Assembly: GCF_040712075.1 (NCBI RefSeq) | Contig: NZ_JBFCVL010000003.1 | Location: 434,001-498,000, forward strand | Reading direction: 5' to 3' | DNA length: 64,000 nucleotides | Source of the DNA: Fodinicurvata sp. EGI_FJ10296 | GTDB lineage: Bacteria; Pseudomonadota; Alphaproteobacteria; DSM-16000; Inquilinaceae | Part shown: positions 43,557 through 53,509 of the stretch, piece after piece | Position numbering within the stretch: the first letter of the stretch is position 1 | Layout: every line of letters starts with the position of its first letter | The notes under the pieces: model-generated | What the model saw: only the letters and a program-made list of their open reading frames with translations | Database searches by the model: none | What the model was told of the DNA's origin: nothing | Position numbers and translations under genes: made by a program

Positions 43557-44486
43557 CTAAAGCGCCTGCGAACCGTGGCGCGCCACCGGCCGCGGGAAAT
43601 CGTCCGGTATGATGCTGCCGAACAGGCCGTGGATTTCCGAGGCGGCTTTAACGAGTTCGGCGACCGTGCCGGCTTCCTTCTGCACCAGCGTCGGATAAGT
43701 TGAGATGCAACTGATGATGAACTGCACGGCGCCATTGGGCGAAAAGATCGGCAGCGCAAGGGCCATCAATCCATCGGTGAATTCTCCGATGCTGCGCGCG
43801 TAGCCACGTCTGCGGGTCTCGATCAGTTCCGTTTGAATATCGGCACGGTCGGTTACGGTGCGGTGGGAATACTGATGCGGCTCCCATTGCGAAAACCACG
43901 CATCGATCTCGTCCGGCGACCGCCATGCGAGATGAGCGCGCATTTGCACCGGCGCATCGCGCGGAAACCAGTGGCCGATGGGGTACGAAATCTCCATCTC
44001 CAGCGGCGCACTGACCTTGTCGGCCACGACGAACGAGCCGTCCGGCAGAACGCGTGACACGATGGTCGGAACACCGGTTTGCCGGCAAACGCTTTCCAGA
44101 TAAGGCCGGACGAACGCGACGTGGCTACGGTCGTCCAACAGGCTGGAGAAGTCGCGCAAGACGCCTGCGTTCAGCCGGTATGCCTTCGCCCGCTCATCGA
44201 AATACAGCCAGTCATGTGCCACGAGCGTTTTCAATAGTCCGTGGCAATGGCTGCGGGTGATGTTCAACGTCGACGCTATGGCGGCCAGGGTCGATCCCGC
44301 ATTCTCCTGCTCGTTCAGAAAAGCCAGGATGCGGATCCCCTTGTCGAGCGCGGGCACGGAGCCTTTTGGCTCGGCCCAGGTGGCGGACTTGTTGCGGTGT
44401 CTGAGAAACCACTTGCCGTCCTGTTGAACGAGTTCTTCCGGCGCCAGGATTTCCGGTTCGCCGTCATCGTTATTTCTGTCCGCCAA
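43557..44486 (-). CDS. IclR-family transcriptional regulator
   Basis: A 309-residue IclR protein. About residues 43-105 hold the winged helix (VPALDKGIRILAFLNEQENA, LNITRSHCHGLLKTL), and the C-terminal half is the effector domain (RRRGYARSIGEFTDGLMALA, PIFSPNGAVQFIISC). A 40-residue acidic N-terminal extension is unusual. It is divergent from the amidohydrolase/ABC island (327-base gap with a perfect palindrome) and is the natural candidate for its regulator. Confidence 0.92.
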   Translation of the reverse strand: MADRNNDDGEPEILAPEELVQQDGKWFLRHRNKSATWAEPKGSVPALDKGIRILAFLNEQENAGSTLAAIASTLNITRSHCHGLLKTLVAHDWLYFDERAKAYRLNAGVLRDFSSLLDDRSHVAFVRPYLESVCRQTGVPTIVSRVLPDGSFVVADKVSAPLEMEISYPIGHWFPRDAPVQMRAHLAWRSPDEIDAWFSQWEPHQYSHRTVTDRADIQTELIETRRRGYARSIGEFTDGLMALALPIFSPNGAVQFIISCISTYPTLVQKEAGTVAELVKAASEIHGLFGSIIPDDFPRPVARHGSQAL

Positions 44487-44813
44487 CTTCGAACTCCATT
44501 CGGATTTAACGCGTTGCCGCCGGCGATGGATCGTTAATGCCGGCGCCTTTATGCAAGTGCCTTTATCGTTGACAGGCTGCGATATTGCATCCTACCGTCA
44601 ATCATACACTACAGAGAACACTGTTCTCTATAAAGAACGACAGGTAATGAGGCATTCCGGCCCAATGGCCGGCCTGTGGCTTCGCAGGATTACGAGAAGC
44701 ATCTGATACCCAAGCCGTTCCCCCCGTGTCCGCGCCGGCCCCCAAAGCAGGCGAGCGAAGCGGAATGAATGCCGCCCATAGTCGGCGGCAGCGAACCAGG
44801 TGGCGAGGCTGAT
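44487..44813. other. Regulatory region of the amidohydrolase island
   Basis: The 327-base divergent gap between the IclR gene and the first amidohydrolase. It contains TTGACA at 44569-44574, the palindrome listed next, and TATAAA at 44629-44634. No gene is seen in it. Confidence 0.6.
44613..44629. promoter_or_regulatory. Perfect 17-bp palindrome, likely IclR operator
   Basis: AGAGAACA-C-TGTTCTCT: two perfect 8-bp arms around one central base, immediately upstream of TATAAA and about 185 bases before the amidohydrolase start. Its place in the divergent region next to an IclR gene makes it the best operator candidate in the island. Confidence 0.65.
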
Positions 44814-46220
44814 GTGACGACTGTTATCCACGACACGACCATCATTGCCGGCGATGCGGCAGGCACGATTCACACCGCCGCGGCCATCGCTGTCGACGGG
44901 GGCCGGATCACGGCCGTTGGCGACAGTGCCGACATTCTTTCCAGATATCCCGCAGCCGAGCGGGTGTCCGGCGAGGGGAAAGTGGTGTTTCCCGGTTTTG
45001 CCAATATCCATACACATTTCTCGATGATTGCCGCCAAGGGCATCTACGAAGACCTGTCGCCGCCGAACGCGCCCCCCTTCACCAGCGGATTGGCGCCGGT
45101 GCCAATTCCGGAATTCACCGCCGACGAAATGCGCGTAATGGTGCGGCTGGCGGCGCTGGAAGCGATCCGCAGCGGCACCACGGCCGTTCTCGAAGACGGC
45201 GCCAATATTGCCGAATATGCCGAGGAAATCGCCGAAACCGGGCTTCGCGTCCTGTTTTGCGAGCGGGCCTGGGACAAGGCCGAAGGCAGCATCGGCGATC
45301 AGGGTGGTTTCAAGGTCAGCGAGACCCTGGCACGCGACGGCGTCGAGCGGATCCGCGCACTGCACGCCGCCTGGCACGGTGCGCGCGGCGGCCGGATAAC
45401 GGTTGGCATCGCCGCCTGGGCGCCGGACATGTGCTCGCCCGAACTTCTGAATACGCTGCGGGCGCTACAGGACGAACTCGGCTGCATCTCGACCATCCAT
45501 CTGAACCAGATTTGGGGCGAGGTGGCGGCGGTCAGGGACGTGCGCGGCAAACTGCCGACTGAATACCTGAATGATCTCGGATTCCTGAACGACCGCGTGA
45601 TCTGCGCCCATTGCCGCTGCATGGCGGGGTCCGAAGAAACGGCGCTGGGTGCGGCGCACGCTTCCGTCGCCTTCAATTCCGCCATCGCCGCGCGACGGGG
45701 CCTGAGTCCGCGCATCGCCGAACTGGCCGATGCGGGCTGTCTGATCGGCATGGGGTCGGACAACATGGCCGAGGACATGGTCGAGGTCATGCGCACCGGG
45801 TTGTTCATGGAACGCGTGCGCCGCCGCGACGGCCGCGCCCCGACGCCGGAAGAGGCATTGGCATGGGCAACACGCAACGGCTATCGGGCCATGGGCATTG
45901 ACGACGGAGGCTCACTCACCGCCGGCAGCAAGGCCGACCTGATCATGGTGGATTTCCAGCGCGCCCATCTGGTGCCGCATCTGCGCCCGGTTTCGACCTT
46001 CGTTCACCAGGGACAGGCGCGCGACGTCGACGCCGTCATGGTCGACGGCGCCTGGCTCATGCAGGGCGGGACCGTGAACACGATCGACGAGGTATCCACC
46101 GTCAAGGAGGCGCAGGCGATTGCCGAGCGCGCATGGGGCCGACTGCGGGCGGAACGGCCCGATCTGGCATGGCCGGCCGGCTTCGCCTTCGGCACGGCGG
46201 CTGGCCGGCACCCCGAGTGA
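44814..46220 (+). CDS. Amidohydrolase, TRZ/ATZ (chlorohydrolase/cytosine deaminase) family
   Basis: A 468-residue metal-dependent hydrolase. Metal ligands: HTHF in FPGFANIHTHFSMI, His in STIHLNQIW, His in VICAHCRCMAG and Asp in IGMGSDNMAEDM. The family deaminates or opens nitrogen heterocycles and hydrolyses C-N or C-halogen bonds. The GTG at 44814 follows GCGAGGCTGAT. First gene after the IclR operator and about 110 bases before the binding-protein gene of the ABC importer, so transport and hydrolysis of one compound class is likely. Confidence 0.88.
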   Translation: MTTVIHDTTIIAGDAAGTIHTAAAIAVDGGRITAVGDSADILSRYPAAERVSGEGKVVFPGFANIHTHFSMIAAKGIYEDLSPPNAPPFTSGLAPVPIPEFTADEMRVMVRLAALEAIRSGTTAVLEDGANIAEYAEEIAETGLRVLFCERAWDKAEGSIGDQGGFKVSETLARDGVERIRALHAAWHGARGGRITVGIAAWAPDMCSPELLNTLRALQDELGCISTIHLNQIWGEVAAVRDVRGKLPTEYLNDLGFLNDRVICAHCRCMAGSEETALGAAHASVAFNSAIAARRGLSPRIAELADAGCLIGMGSDNMAEDMVEVMRTGLFMERVRRRDGRAPTPEEALAWATRNGYRAMGIDDGGSLTAGSKADLIMVDFQRAHLVPHLRPVSTFVHQGQARDVDAVMVDGAWLMQGGTVNTIDEVSTVKEAQAIAERAWGRLRAERPDLAWPAGFAFGTAAGRHPE

Positions 46221-46333
46221 TCGGGGCAGAGGTATCACCCGGGCCACGGTGGCCCGTGTGGTTCGAGCTTTTGGCAAAGGCTCTGATAGAAGAGGTGACA
46301 ATACTGAACCAATCTTAACCGAGCGGGGAAGCA

Positions 46334-47926
46334 ATGAAAAATTTCAGTAAATCCGCGTGGTGTGCCGCGTTACTCGGCTCCACCATAATGATCGCACCAA
46401 TCGGACAAGCCAATGCGGACGACGAAGAAATTGTGGTCCGTTCCGTACCGATCGGCAACCTGACGGTTCTGGATCCGATCTGGACCACGGCCTACATCAC
46501 CCGGAACCATGCCTATATGGTCTGGGACACATTGTTCGCCATGGACGCGAACAACGAAGTCCAGCCGCAGATGGTCGACACCTACGAGATCAGCGACGAC
46601 GGGCTGACTTATACCTTCACATTGCGGGAAGGTCTGCTCTGGCATGACGGCGAACCCGTCACGGCTGCCGATTGCGTTGCGTCGATCGAAAGATGGGCGG
46701 CCAATGACGGCATGGGCCAGGCGATGATGCGCTATACCGACAGCATCGACGTCGTCGATGACGACACCTTCACCATCCAGCTCAGCGAACCGATCGGATT
46801 CGTGCTCGAAGCTCTGGGCAAGATCGACAGCAATGTGCCGTTCATGATGCCCGAGCGTCTCGCCGAGACGCCGCCGGACGAGCAGATCGAAGAAGTCATC
46901 GGCTCCGGCCCTTTCCGCTTCGTTGAAGACGAATGGGTTCCGGGCAGTGTCGTCGTCTATGAGAAATTCGAGGATTATGTCCCGCGCGACGAGCCACCCA
47001 GCATGGCCGCCGGCGGCAAGGTCGTCCACATCGATCGCGTGGAATCCGTTTATATGCCCGATGCTGGCGTTGCCATGTCGGCGGTGGCCGCGGGCGAGGT
47101 CGATCTGCACGAATCCCCACCGCCGGATCTGCTGGAAATGGTCGCTGGCAATCCCGACGTCACCATCCAGCCGAACGATCCGCTGGGCTGGCAGCTGTTC
47201 ATGGCGCTGAACCACCTGCACCCTCCTTTCGACGATCCGGAAGTGCGCCGAGCCTTGCTGTGGGGCACGGATCAGGAAGCCTATATGGCCAATGTGATCG
47301 GCGACCCCGAACGCTATGACGTTTGCGCCGCGGTCTTCGGTTGCGGCGGCCCGAACGAAAGCGACGCCGGGTCCGAAGCTCTGCTGGGTGTCGATATCGA
47401 ACGGGCGCGTCAGATGATCGAGGACGCGGGCGCCATGGGCGCGGAAGTCCTGATCATGGATCCGGCCGACAACTCCACACTGCACCCGGCAGCACTGATG
47501 GGAACGCAGACGCTGCGCAATCTCGGCTTTGACGTCACAGTCGAAGCGGTCGACTGGTCGACCCTGACCCAGCGCCGGGCGCGGCAGGATCCGCCGTCCG
47601 AAGGGGGCTGGAACGTGTTCATCACGAACTCCACGGCTACCGGCATCGACAATCCGCTGACCCACAACTTCGTCAAGAACTGCGACGATGCCTGGTACGG
47701 CTGGCCGTGCGACGAGCGGATCGTGGAACTCAACGAGGAATGGGCGCTGGAAACGGATGAAGACCGGCGCGCGGAACTGATCGACGAGATCCAGGCCCTG
47801 CACATGGAGAACGTCACCTACATTCCGCTCGGACAGTACCGCCCGGCCATCGTCTATTCCAACCAGATCAGCGACGTCATCCCGGCGCCGGCGATATTCT
47901 ACTGGAATATCAGAAAGGAAGACTGA
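46334..47926 (+). CDS. ABC transporter substrate-binding protein, family 5 (first copy)
   Basis: A 530-residue dipeptide/nickel-type binding protein. Signal peptide ends near QANADD; the fold signature (LREGLLWHDGEPVTAADCVA, VIGSGPFRFVEDEW) is clear. Highly acidic mature protein. Four to five cysteines (VCAAVFGCGG, NCDDAWYGWPCDE) are more than usual and are shared with the second copy at 53510-55096. It is followed by a hairpin and the permease genes, so it is the high-level component of the importer. Ligand unknown, probably the amidohydrolase substrate. Confidence 0.93.
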   Translation: MKNFSKSAWCAALLGSTIMIAPIGQANADDEEIVVRSVPIGNLTVLDPIWTTAYITRNHAYMVWDTLFAMDANNEVQPQMVDTYEISDDGLTYTFTLREGLLWHDGEPVTAADCVASIERWAANDGMGQAMMRYTDSIDVVDDDTFTIQLSEPIGFVLEALGKIDSNVPFMMPERLAETPPDEQIEEVIGSGPFRFVEDEWVPGSVVVYEKFEDYVPRDEPPSMAAGGKVVHIDRVESVYMPDAGVAMSAVAAGEVDLHESPPPDLLEMVAGNPDVTIQPNDPLGWQLFMALNHLHPPFDDPEVRRALLWGTDQEAYMANVIGDPERYDVCAAVFGCGGPNESDAGSEALLGVDIERARQMIEDAGAMGAEVLIMDPADNSTLHPAALMGTQTLRNLGFDVTVEAVDWSTLTQRRARQDPPSEGGWNVFITNSTATGIDNPLTHNFVKNCDDAWYGWPCDERIVELNEEWALETDEDRRAELIDEIQALHMENVTYIPLGQYRPAIVYSNQISDVIPAPAIFYWNIRKED

Positions 47927-47948
47927 CCGCTGACATGTCGGTGGTTTT

Positions 47949-47972
47949 GCCCCGGACCCGAGCGTCCGGGGC
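47949..47972 (+). terminator. Intercistronic hairpin after the first binding-protein gene
   Basis: Perfect 9-bp stem gccccggac / gtccggggc with 6-base loop, 23 bases after the stop. No T run. As after the other binding-protein gene (24972-24994), it probably protects the upstream message and lowers read-through into the permeases. Confidence 0.7.
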
Positions 47973-48028
47973 AGGACCGCGCCGGCGGCGCAGACGGATT
48001 TCCGGAACGGCAAGCACGGGAAACTTAA

Positions 48029-48970
48029 ATGTGGGCCTTCATTCTGCGGCGCGTCCTGGCGACGATTCCAGTGCTGTTCGTCGTCTCGATCGTCGTCTTT
48101 TCCATTCTTCATTTCGCGCCGGGCGACCCCTCGGCCATGATCGCCGGTGATCAGGCGTCACAGGAGCAAATCGCCGCCATTCGTGCCCAGCTCGGGCTGG
48201 ATCGGCCATTCCACGAGAAATACTTCCTGTGGATCGCCGACATCCTGCGGGGCGATCTCGGCACATCGATCTTCTCCAACAGGCCCGTCAGCGTCCTGTT
48301 CATGCAGCGCCTGGAGCCGACCATCGCACTGACCGTGACGACGACCATCGTGACGGTGCTGTTGGCTGTTCCCATCGGCGTTCTGGCCGCGTGGAAAGCC
48401 GGAAGCTGGATCGATCGCGCCGTGATGAGTTTCGCGGTGCTGGGCTTCAGCTTTCCCGTTTTCGTCGTCGCCTATATCCTGATCTATGTCTTCTCGATCA
48501 CACTTGGCGTCCTGCCGATCCAGGGCTACAGACCGATCGCGGAAGGGTTCTGGCCGTTCCTGACCTATCTGATCCTGCCCAGCTTTGCACTGGGGCTCAG
48601 CTTCATGGCCCTGATCGCCCGCATCACGCGGGCCAGCATGCTGGAGGTTCTGACCCAGGATCACATCCGCACCGTCCAGGCCAAGGGATTGTCCACCCGC
48701 GCCGTCCTGTTCAGCCATGCCCTGCCGAATGCCGCCGTCCCGATCCTGACCATCATCGGCGTCGGCATCGCAATCCTGCTCGGCGGCGTCGTGGTGACGG
48801 AAAGCGTGTTCGCGATTCCCGGCCTCGGCCGGCTCGTGGTCGACGCGATTCTGAACCGCGACTATCCGGTCATCCAGGGCGTGCTGCTGATCTTCTCCGG
48901 GGTCTATGTGATGGTCAACCTGACCATCGACCTCCTCTACGTCATCCTCGATCCACGCATCCGGTATTGA
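48029..48970 (+). CDS. Peptide-type ABC transporter permease (DppB type)
   Basis: A 313-residue permease starting WAFILRRVLATIPVLFVVSI, with the DppB landmarks FAPGDPSAMI, LGLDRPFHEKY and the EAA loop TVQAKGLSTRAVLFSHALPN. Six membrane helices. It is followed by the second permease after 4 bases and pairs with it to form the channel. Confidence 0.95.
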   Translation: MWAFILRRVLATIPVLFVVSIVVFSILHFAPGDPSAMIAGDQASQEQIAAIRAQLGLDRPFHEKYFLWIADILRGDLGTSIFSNRPVSVLFMQRLEPTIALTVTTTIVTVLLAVPIGVLAAWKAGSWIDRAVMSFAVLGFSFPVFVVAYILIYVFSITLGVLPIQGYRPIAEGFWPFLTYLILPSFALGLSFMALIARITRASMLEVLTQDHIRTVQAKGLSTRAVLFSHALPNAAVPILTIIGVGIAILLGGVVVTESVFAIPGLGRLVVDAILNRDYPVIQGVLLIFSGVYVMVNLTIDLLYVILDPRIRY

Positions 48971-48974
48971 ATTC

Positions 48975-49862
48975 ATGACAACCATCGAGAACGATGCGGC
49001 AAGTGACGCAAGTCCGCCGAAATCGCGATTCCGGACTACGCTGCGCTGGGTCCGGCGTCACCCGACCGTAACAGCCGGCGCCTCGATCCTGGGACTGATC
49101 ATCGGGGCCACGGTCGCAGCGCCGCTTCTGACCGGCTACGATCCCCTGATCATGGAGCCTCTGTCCCGGCGCCAGCCACCCTCGGTCGACCACATTCTCG
49201 GCACCGACGCCGTCGGCCGGGACATGTGGAGCCGGACGATCCACGGCGGGCGCGTCTCGCTGGTCATCGGCATCGTCGTGGCGCTGCTGGCGACGACGAT
49301 CGGGCTGGTGATCGGCCTGGTCAGCGGCTACAACCGGATCGCGGACGCCATCCTCATGCGCGTCATGGACGGGCTCATGTCCATCCCGGCGATCCTGCTG
49401 GCGATCGCGCTGATGGCCGTGGCAAGCGCCAGCATAACCACCGTCATCGTGGCGATCACGATCGTGGAACTGCCGCGCGTCGTCCGCCTGGTGCGCAGTG
49501 TCGTGCTGTCGCTGCGCGAACAGCCCTATGTCGAGGCCGCCGTCGTCGTCGGCTCCCGTTTTCCGAAAATCCTGTTCCGGCACATCCTGCCGAACACCAT
49601 CGCGCCCCTGACCGTCCAGGCGACCTATATCTGCGCCGCCGCCATCATCATTGAATCCCTGCTGTCGTTTCTGGGCGCGGGCACGCCGCCGGAAATCCCG
49701 AGCTGGGGCAACATCATGGCGGAAGGGCGGAGCTATTTCCAGCTCGCGCCCTGGATCATCCTGGTGCCGGGCATCTTTCTGGCGGTCACCGTGCTGGCGA
49801 TCAATCTGCTCGGCGACGGCCTGCGCGACATGCTCGATCCCCGAATTGCGAGGCGGCTATGA
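48975..49862 (+). CDS. Peptide-type ABC transporter permease (DppC type)
   Basis: A 295-residue partner permease: N-terminal cytoplasmic tail, LLTGYDPLIMEP and HILGTDAVGRDMWSRTIHGG typical of DppC, EAA loop YVEAAVVVGSRFPKILFRHI and closing GDGLRDMLDPRI. Its stop overlaps the start of the first ATPase by 4 bases. Confidence 0.95.
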   Translation: MTTIENDAASDASPPKSRFRTTLRWVRRHPTVTAGASILGLIIGATVAAPLLTGYDPLIMEPLSRRQPPSVDHILGTDAVGRDMWSRTIHGGRVSLVIGIVVALLATTIGLVIGLVSGYNRIADAILMRVMDGLMSIPAILLAIALMAVASASITTVIVAITIVELPRVVRLVRSVVLSLREQPYVEAAVVVGSRFPKILFRHILPNTIAPLTVQATYICAAAIIIESLLSFLGAGTPPEIPSWGNIMAEGRSYFQLAPWIILVPGIFLAVTVLAINLLGDGLRDMLDPRIARRL

Positions 49863-50905
49863 CAATCACGGAAGCCGAACGGCACCCCGCAGCGGCAGAC
49901 GAGGCGGTTCCCGTTCTCGATGTCCGGGGGCTGAAGACCTATTTCGACACACTCGACGGCACGATCCGGGCGGTCGACGACGTAAGCTGGACCCTGAACA
50001 AGGGCGAGATCCTTGGCGTCGTCGGCGAATCCGGTTGCGGCAAGAGCATCACGGCGCTGTCGATCATGGGCCTGGTGCCGATGCCGCCCGGCCGCATCGA
50101 AGCCGGCAGCGTCAAGCTCGACGGCCGGGAACTGATCGGCCTGGACCAGCCGTCCATGCGCAAGCTGCGCGGCAATCGCATGTCGATGATCTTTCAGGAA
50201 CCGATGACCTCGCTCGACCCGGTGATGAAGATCGGACGCCAGGTCGCGGAAACACTGATCCTGCATCGCGGGATGAGCCGGGCAGAAGCCCAGCGCCGGG
50301 CGGTGGAAATGCTGCGCATGGTCCGCATCGCCGAGCCGGAACGCCGGGCCGAGGAATACCCCCATCACCTGTCCGGCGGCATGCGCCAGCGCGTCATGAT
50401 CGCCATGGCACTGGCCTGCCAACCGGACCTGCTGATCGCCGACGAGCCGACCACCGCGCTGGACGTGACCATCCAGGCCCAGATCCTGACGCTGATGCTC
50501 GACCTGCGCCGCGAATTCGGCACCGCCATCATGCTGATCACCCATGATCTGGGCGTCGTCGCGGAAACGGCGGACCGCGTGATCGTCATGTATGCGGGGC
50601 GCAAGGTCGAGGAAGCGTCGGTCTGGCAACTCTTCGACAGGCCGCGCCATCCCTATACCGTCGGCCTGCTCGGATCGGTGCCCAAGGTCGATCGTAGCGC
50701 CCCCGCCCAACGGGACCGGCTGGTCGAGATACCAGGGATCGTCCCACGCCTCGACCGGCAGATCGCGGGCTGCCGGTTTGCACCGCGATGCCCGCTGGCG
50801 ACGGACATTTGCCGTCAGAAGGACCCGCCATTGGAACGACAGGACGAAGGCCACTATTCCGCATGCTGGCATGCAGAACGGGCGACGGAGGCCGCTTATG
50901 CTTGA
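49859..50905 (+). CDS. Peptide-type ABC transporter ATPase (DppD type)
   Basis: A 348-residue ATPase: Walker [10 protein letters not shown]-loop [13 protein letters not shown], signature [17 protein letters not shown], Walker [13 protein letters not shown]. The C-terminal oligopeptide-type domain carries a cysteine set ([20 protein letters not shown]) that in this family can hold an iron-sulfur cluster. Overlaps the next gene by 8 bases. Confidence 0.94.
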   Translation: MTITEAERHPAAADEAVPVLDVRGLKTYFDTLDGTIRAVDDVSWTLNKGEILGVVGESGCGKSITALSIMGLVPMPPGRIEAGSVKLDGRELIGLDQPSMRKLRGNRMSMIFQEPMTSLDPVMKIGRQVAETLILHRGMSRAEAQRRAVEMLRMVRIAEPERRAEEYPHHLSGGMRQRVMIAMALACQPDLLIADEPTTALDVTIQAQILTLMLDLRREFGTAIMLITHDLGVVAETADRVIVMYAGRKVEEASVWQLFDRPRHPYTVGLLGSVPKVDRSAPAQRDRLVEIPGIVPRLDRQIAGCRFAPRCPLATDICRQKDPPLERQDEGHYSACWHAERATEAAYA

Positions 50906-51959
50906 CGGAAATGCAACGCCATTGCTGGAAGTCGACAAGCTGGCCATGCGGTTCCCGATCCGCCGCGGCCTGTTCGGACGCACCGCGGGTCATGTTCACG
51001 CCGTCGATGGCGTCAGCTTCACGCTGGGACAGAGCGAAACGCTGGGCGTCGTCGGCGAATCCGGCTGCGGCAAGTCCACGCTCGCCCGGATGATCGTGCG
51101 CCTGGTCGAACCGACCGAAGGCTCGATCCGGTTCGAAGACACCGACATTACCCATCTGAAGCCGAACGCCATGCGTCGCTACCGGCGCAATATCCAGTTC
51201 GTCTTTCAGGACCCCTACGCGTCGCTGAACCCGCGCATCCGGGCCGGGGACATCGTCGGCGAAGCTCTGGAAAACTATGGCATCGCGCGCCGACAGGACC
51301 TGAAGGACCGCATCGAGGGCCTGTTCGACCGGGTCGGGCTGCGTGCCGATCAGATCCACCACTACCCGCACGAATTTTCCGGCGGCCAGCGCCAGCGCCT
51401 GGGCATCGCAAGGGCGCTGGCGCTCAATCCGAGCGTCATCATCGCCGACGAACCGGTTTCCGCGCTCGACGTATCGGTGCAGGCGCAGGTGATCAACCTG
51501 ATGGCTGATCTTCAGGCCGAGCTGGGCATGTCGTATCTGTTCATTGCCCATGATCTGGCGGTGGTCCAGCATATCAGCCACCGCATCGCGGTGATGTATC
51601 TCGGCCGCATCGTCGAACTGGCTCCCCAACGCCGCCTGTTCGCCAACCCGGTCCACCCTTATACCGAAGCGCTGCTCGATTCCGTGCCGGTTCCGGACCC
51701 TCATCAGCGGCGCGAAAAGGCGGTTCTGCCCGGCGAGGTCCCGAGCCCGTCGAAACCGCCGCCCGGTTGTCATTTTCACACCCGGTGTCCTTTGGCCGAA
51801 GAACGCTGTCGACGGGAAGTGCCCCCCACCGTCGAAATCGAACCCGGCCATTTCGTCGCCTGCCATGTTCGCGCCCCGGCGCCATCAGAGGCGGCGCCGT
51901 CGTTTTCAACCCAAACGCCGCACCCGACCGGGAAACGGCCAGCAGGAGTGACCGCATGA
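50898..51959 (+). CDS. Peptide-type ABC transporter ATPase (DppF type)
   Basis: A 353-residue ATPase: Walker [23 protein letters not shown], signature FSGGQRQRLGIARALAL, Walker B VIIADEPVSALD and C-terminal GCHFHTRCPLAEERCRREVP cysteine set. The ATG at 50898 lies inside the end of the preceding ATPase gene; the longer upstream frame is its shadow. About 35 Pro/Ala-rich residues follow the usual end. Its stop overlaps the next start (ATGA). Confidence 0.94.
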   Translation: MLDGNATPLLEVDKLAMRFPIRRGLFGRTAGHVHAVDGVSFTLGQSETLGVVGESGCGKSTLARMIVRLVEPTEGSIRFEDTDITHLKPNAMRRYRRNIQFVFQDPYASLNPRIRAGDIVGEALENYGIARRQDLKDRIEGLFDRVGLRADQIHHYPHEFSGGQRQRLGIARALALNPSVIIADEPVSALDVSVQAQVINLMADLQAELGMSYLFIAHDLAVVQHISHRIAVMYLGRIVELAPQRRLFANPVHPYTEALLDSVPVPDPHQRREKAVLPGEVPSPSKPPPGCHFHTRCPLAEERCRREVPPTVEIEPGHFVACHVRAPAPSEAAPSFSTQTPHPTGKRPAGVTA

Positions 51960-53392
51960 GTACGACAGTGATCCGCAACGCCGCCTGGGTCGTCGCCTGG
52001 GACGCAGCGGCGAAAAAGCACGTCTATCGGCGCGACGCCGACGTCGCCTTCGATGGTGCGACGATCACCCATGTCGGTCCCGGATTCGCCGGCGACGCCA
52101 CCACCGAAATCGACGGCCGTTCGCTGATGGTGATGCCGGGCCTCGTCAACATTCACGCCCACCCCCAACACGAGCCGTCCTATCGCGGCATCCGTGAAGA
52201 ACATGGCCTGCGCAACCAGTACATGACCGGCCTCTATGAACGCTCGCAGGCGTTCGGCGCCACAGACGACGCGTTCCGCGAAGCGAGCTTCGAAGTCGCC
52301 GCCTCCGAACTGCTGTTGTCCGGCGTCACCAGCCTTTGCGACATCGGCGCCATCTGGCCGGGATGGCTTGACCTGTTCGCGCGCACGGGCCTGCGCGGCT
52401 TCGTCGCGCCGGGTTTCGCCACCGCCAAATGGAAGATGAAGAACGACCACAGCCTTGATTTCGACTGGGACGAGGCGCGCGGCCGCCAGGGTATGGAAGA
52501 CGCGCTCGCCCTGATCGATACCCTGGCGGCGCATCCGTCGGGCCGCCTGTCCGGCGTCGTCTCGCCGATGCAGATCGAGAACTGTTCGGAAGATCTGCTG
52601 CGTGACAGCCATGCCGCCGCCCGCGAGCGCAGCATCCCCTTCACGCTGCACCTGTCGCAAGGCGTGCTTGAGCTGCAGGAGATGATCCGGCGCCACGGAA
52701 AGACGTCGATACAATGGGCCGAGGAAATCGGCATCCTCTCCCCCGGCACGGTGCTTGGGCACGCCATCTTCATCGATCAGCACTCGTGGATCCGGTGGTG
52801 GACAAAGCGCGATCTGGCGATCCTGGCCGAGAACCAGTGTGCCGTCGCGCATTGCCCGACCCCCTTCGCGCGCTATGGCCATATCATGGAGAATTTCGGC
52901 GATTACGTTCGGGCCGGCGTGATCATGGGAATCGGCACCGATACCACGCCGCACAACATGCTGGAGGAAATGCGCAAGGCCATGACCTTCGCGCGGATCG
53001 CCGGCCGGGATCTGGATACCGTATCGACGGAAATGATGTTCCACGCGGCCACGGTCGGCGGCGCCAAGGCCTTGATGCGCGACGATATCGGGCGTCTGGC
53101 GCCCGGCGCAAAGGCTGATATCGTGCTGTGCGATCTGACCAACCCATGGATGATGCCCGCGCGCGACCCCTTGCGGTCGCTGATCTTCCATGCCGCCGAT
53201 CGCGGGGTAAAAGATGTCTTCATCGACGGGCAAAAGGTCGTGGCTGACGGCCACGTTCTGACCATCGATCATCTGGACGCGTGCGAGCGCCTGACCGAGG
53301 GACAGGCCCGTATGATGGCAAACGTGCCGAACCGGGACTATCTCGGCCGGACGGCCGACCAGATCGCGCCTTTGTGCTTGCCCGTTCAATAG
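51956..53392 (+). CDS. Amidohydrolase, TRZ/ATZ family (second)
   Basis: A 478-residue metal hydrolase. Metal ligands: HAHP in MPGLVNIHAHPQHEP, His in FTLHLSQGV, His in LGHAIFIDQHSW and Asp in GIGTDTTPHNML. It shares its opening (VIRNAAWVVAWD), length and most motifs with the third amidohydrolase at 55439-56875, so the two are paralogs; the first (44814) is more distant. Translationally coupled to the ABC ATPase gene, which is strong evidence that it acts on the imported compound. A terminator follows. Confidence 0.9.
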   Translation: MSTTVIRNAAWVVAWDAAAKKHVYRRDADVAFDGATITHVGPGFAGDATTEIDGRSLMVMPGLVNIHAHPQHEPSYRGIREEHGLRNQYMTGLYERSQAFGATDDAFREASFEVAASELLLSGVTSLCDIGAIWPGWLDLFARTGLRGFVAPGFATAKWKMKNDHSLDFDWDEARGRQGMEDALALIDTLAAHPSGRLSGVVSPMQIENCSEDLLRDSHAAARERSIPFTLHLSQGVLELQEMIRRHGKTSIQWAEEIGILSPGTVLGHAIFIDQHSWIRWWTKRDLAILAENQCAVAHCPTPFARYGHIMENFGDYVRAGVIMGIGTDTTPHNMLEEMRKAMTFARIAGRDLDTVSTEMMFHAATVGGAKALMRDDIGRLAPGAKADIVLCDLTNPWMMPARDPLRSLIFHAADRGVKDVFIDGQKVVADGHVLTIDHLDACERLTEGQARMMANVPNRDYLGRTADQIAPLCLPVQ

Positions 53393-53424
53393 ACGGGACG
53401 CGGAAGGTTATCATTCCAAGTTCC

Positions 53425-53466
53425 CCGGGAATGCGCGAGGACATTCCCGGCCCCGTTTTATTCGCT
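53425..53466 (+). terminator. Rho-independent terminator of the ABC/amidohydrolase operon
   Basis: Nine-pair stem ccgggaatg / cattcccgg with 8-base loop, followed by ccccgTTTTATT. This is the clearest intrinsic terminator in the window and ends the operon that starts at 44814. The next binding-protein gene therefore needs its own promoter. Confidence 0.8.
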
Positions 53467-53509
53467 TCGGTATGAATACCCAATAATACAACAAAACAGG
53501 GATGCAATT

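Noticed and set aside
46370-48112. 580-residue minus-strand open frame
   Set aside because: Antisense to the first family 5 binding-protein gene, whose fold is clear; the reverse frame has no family features.
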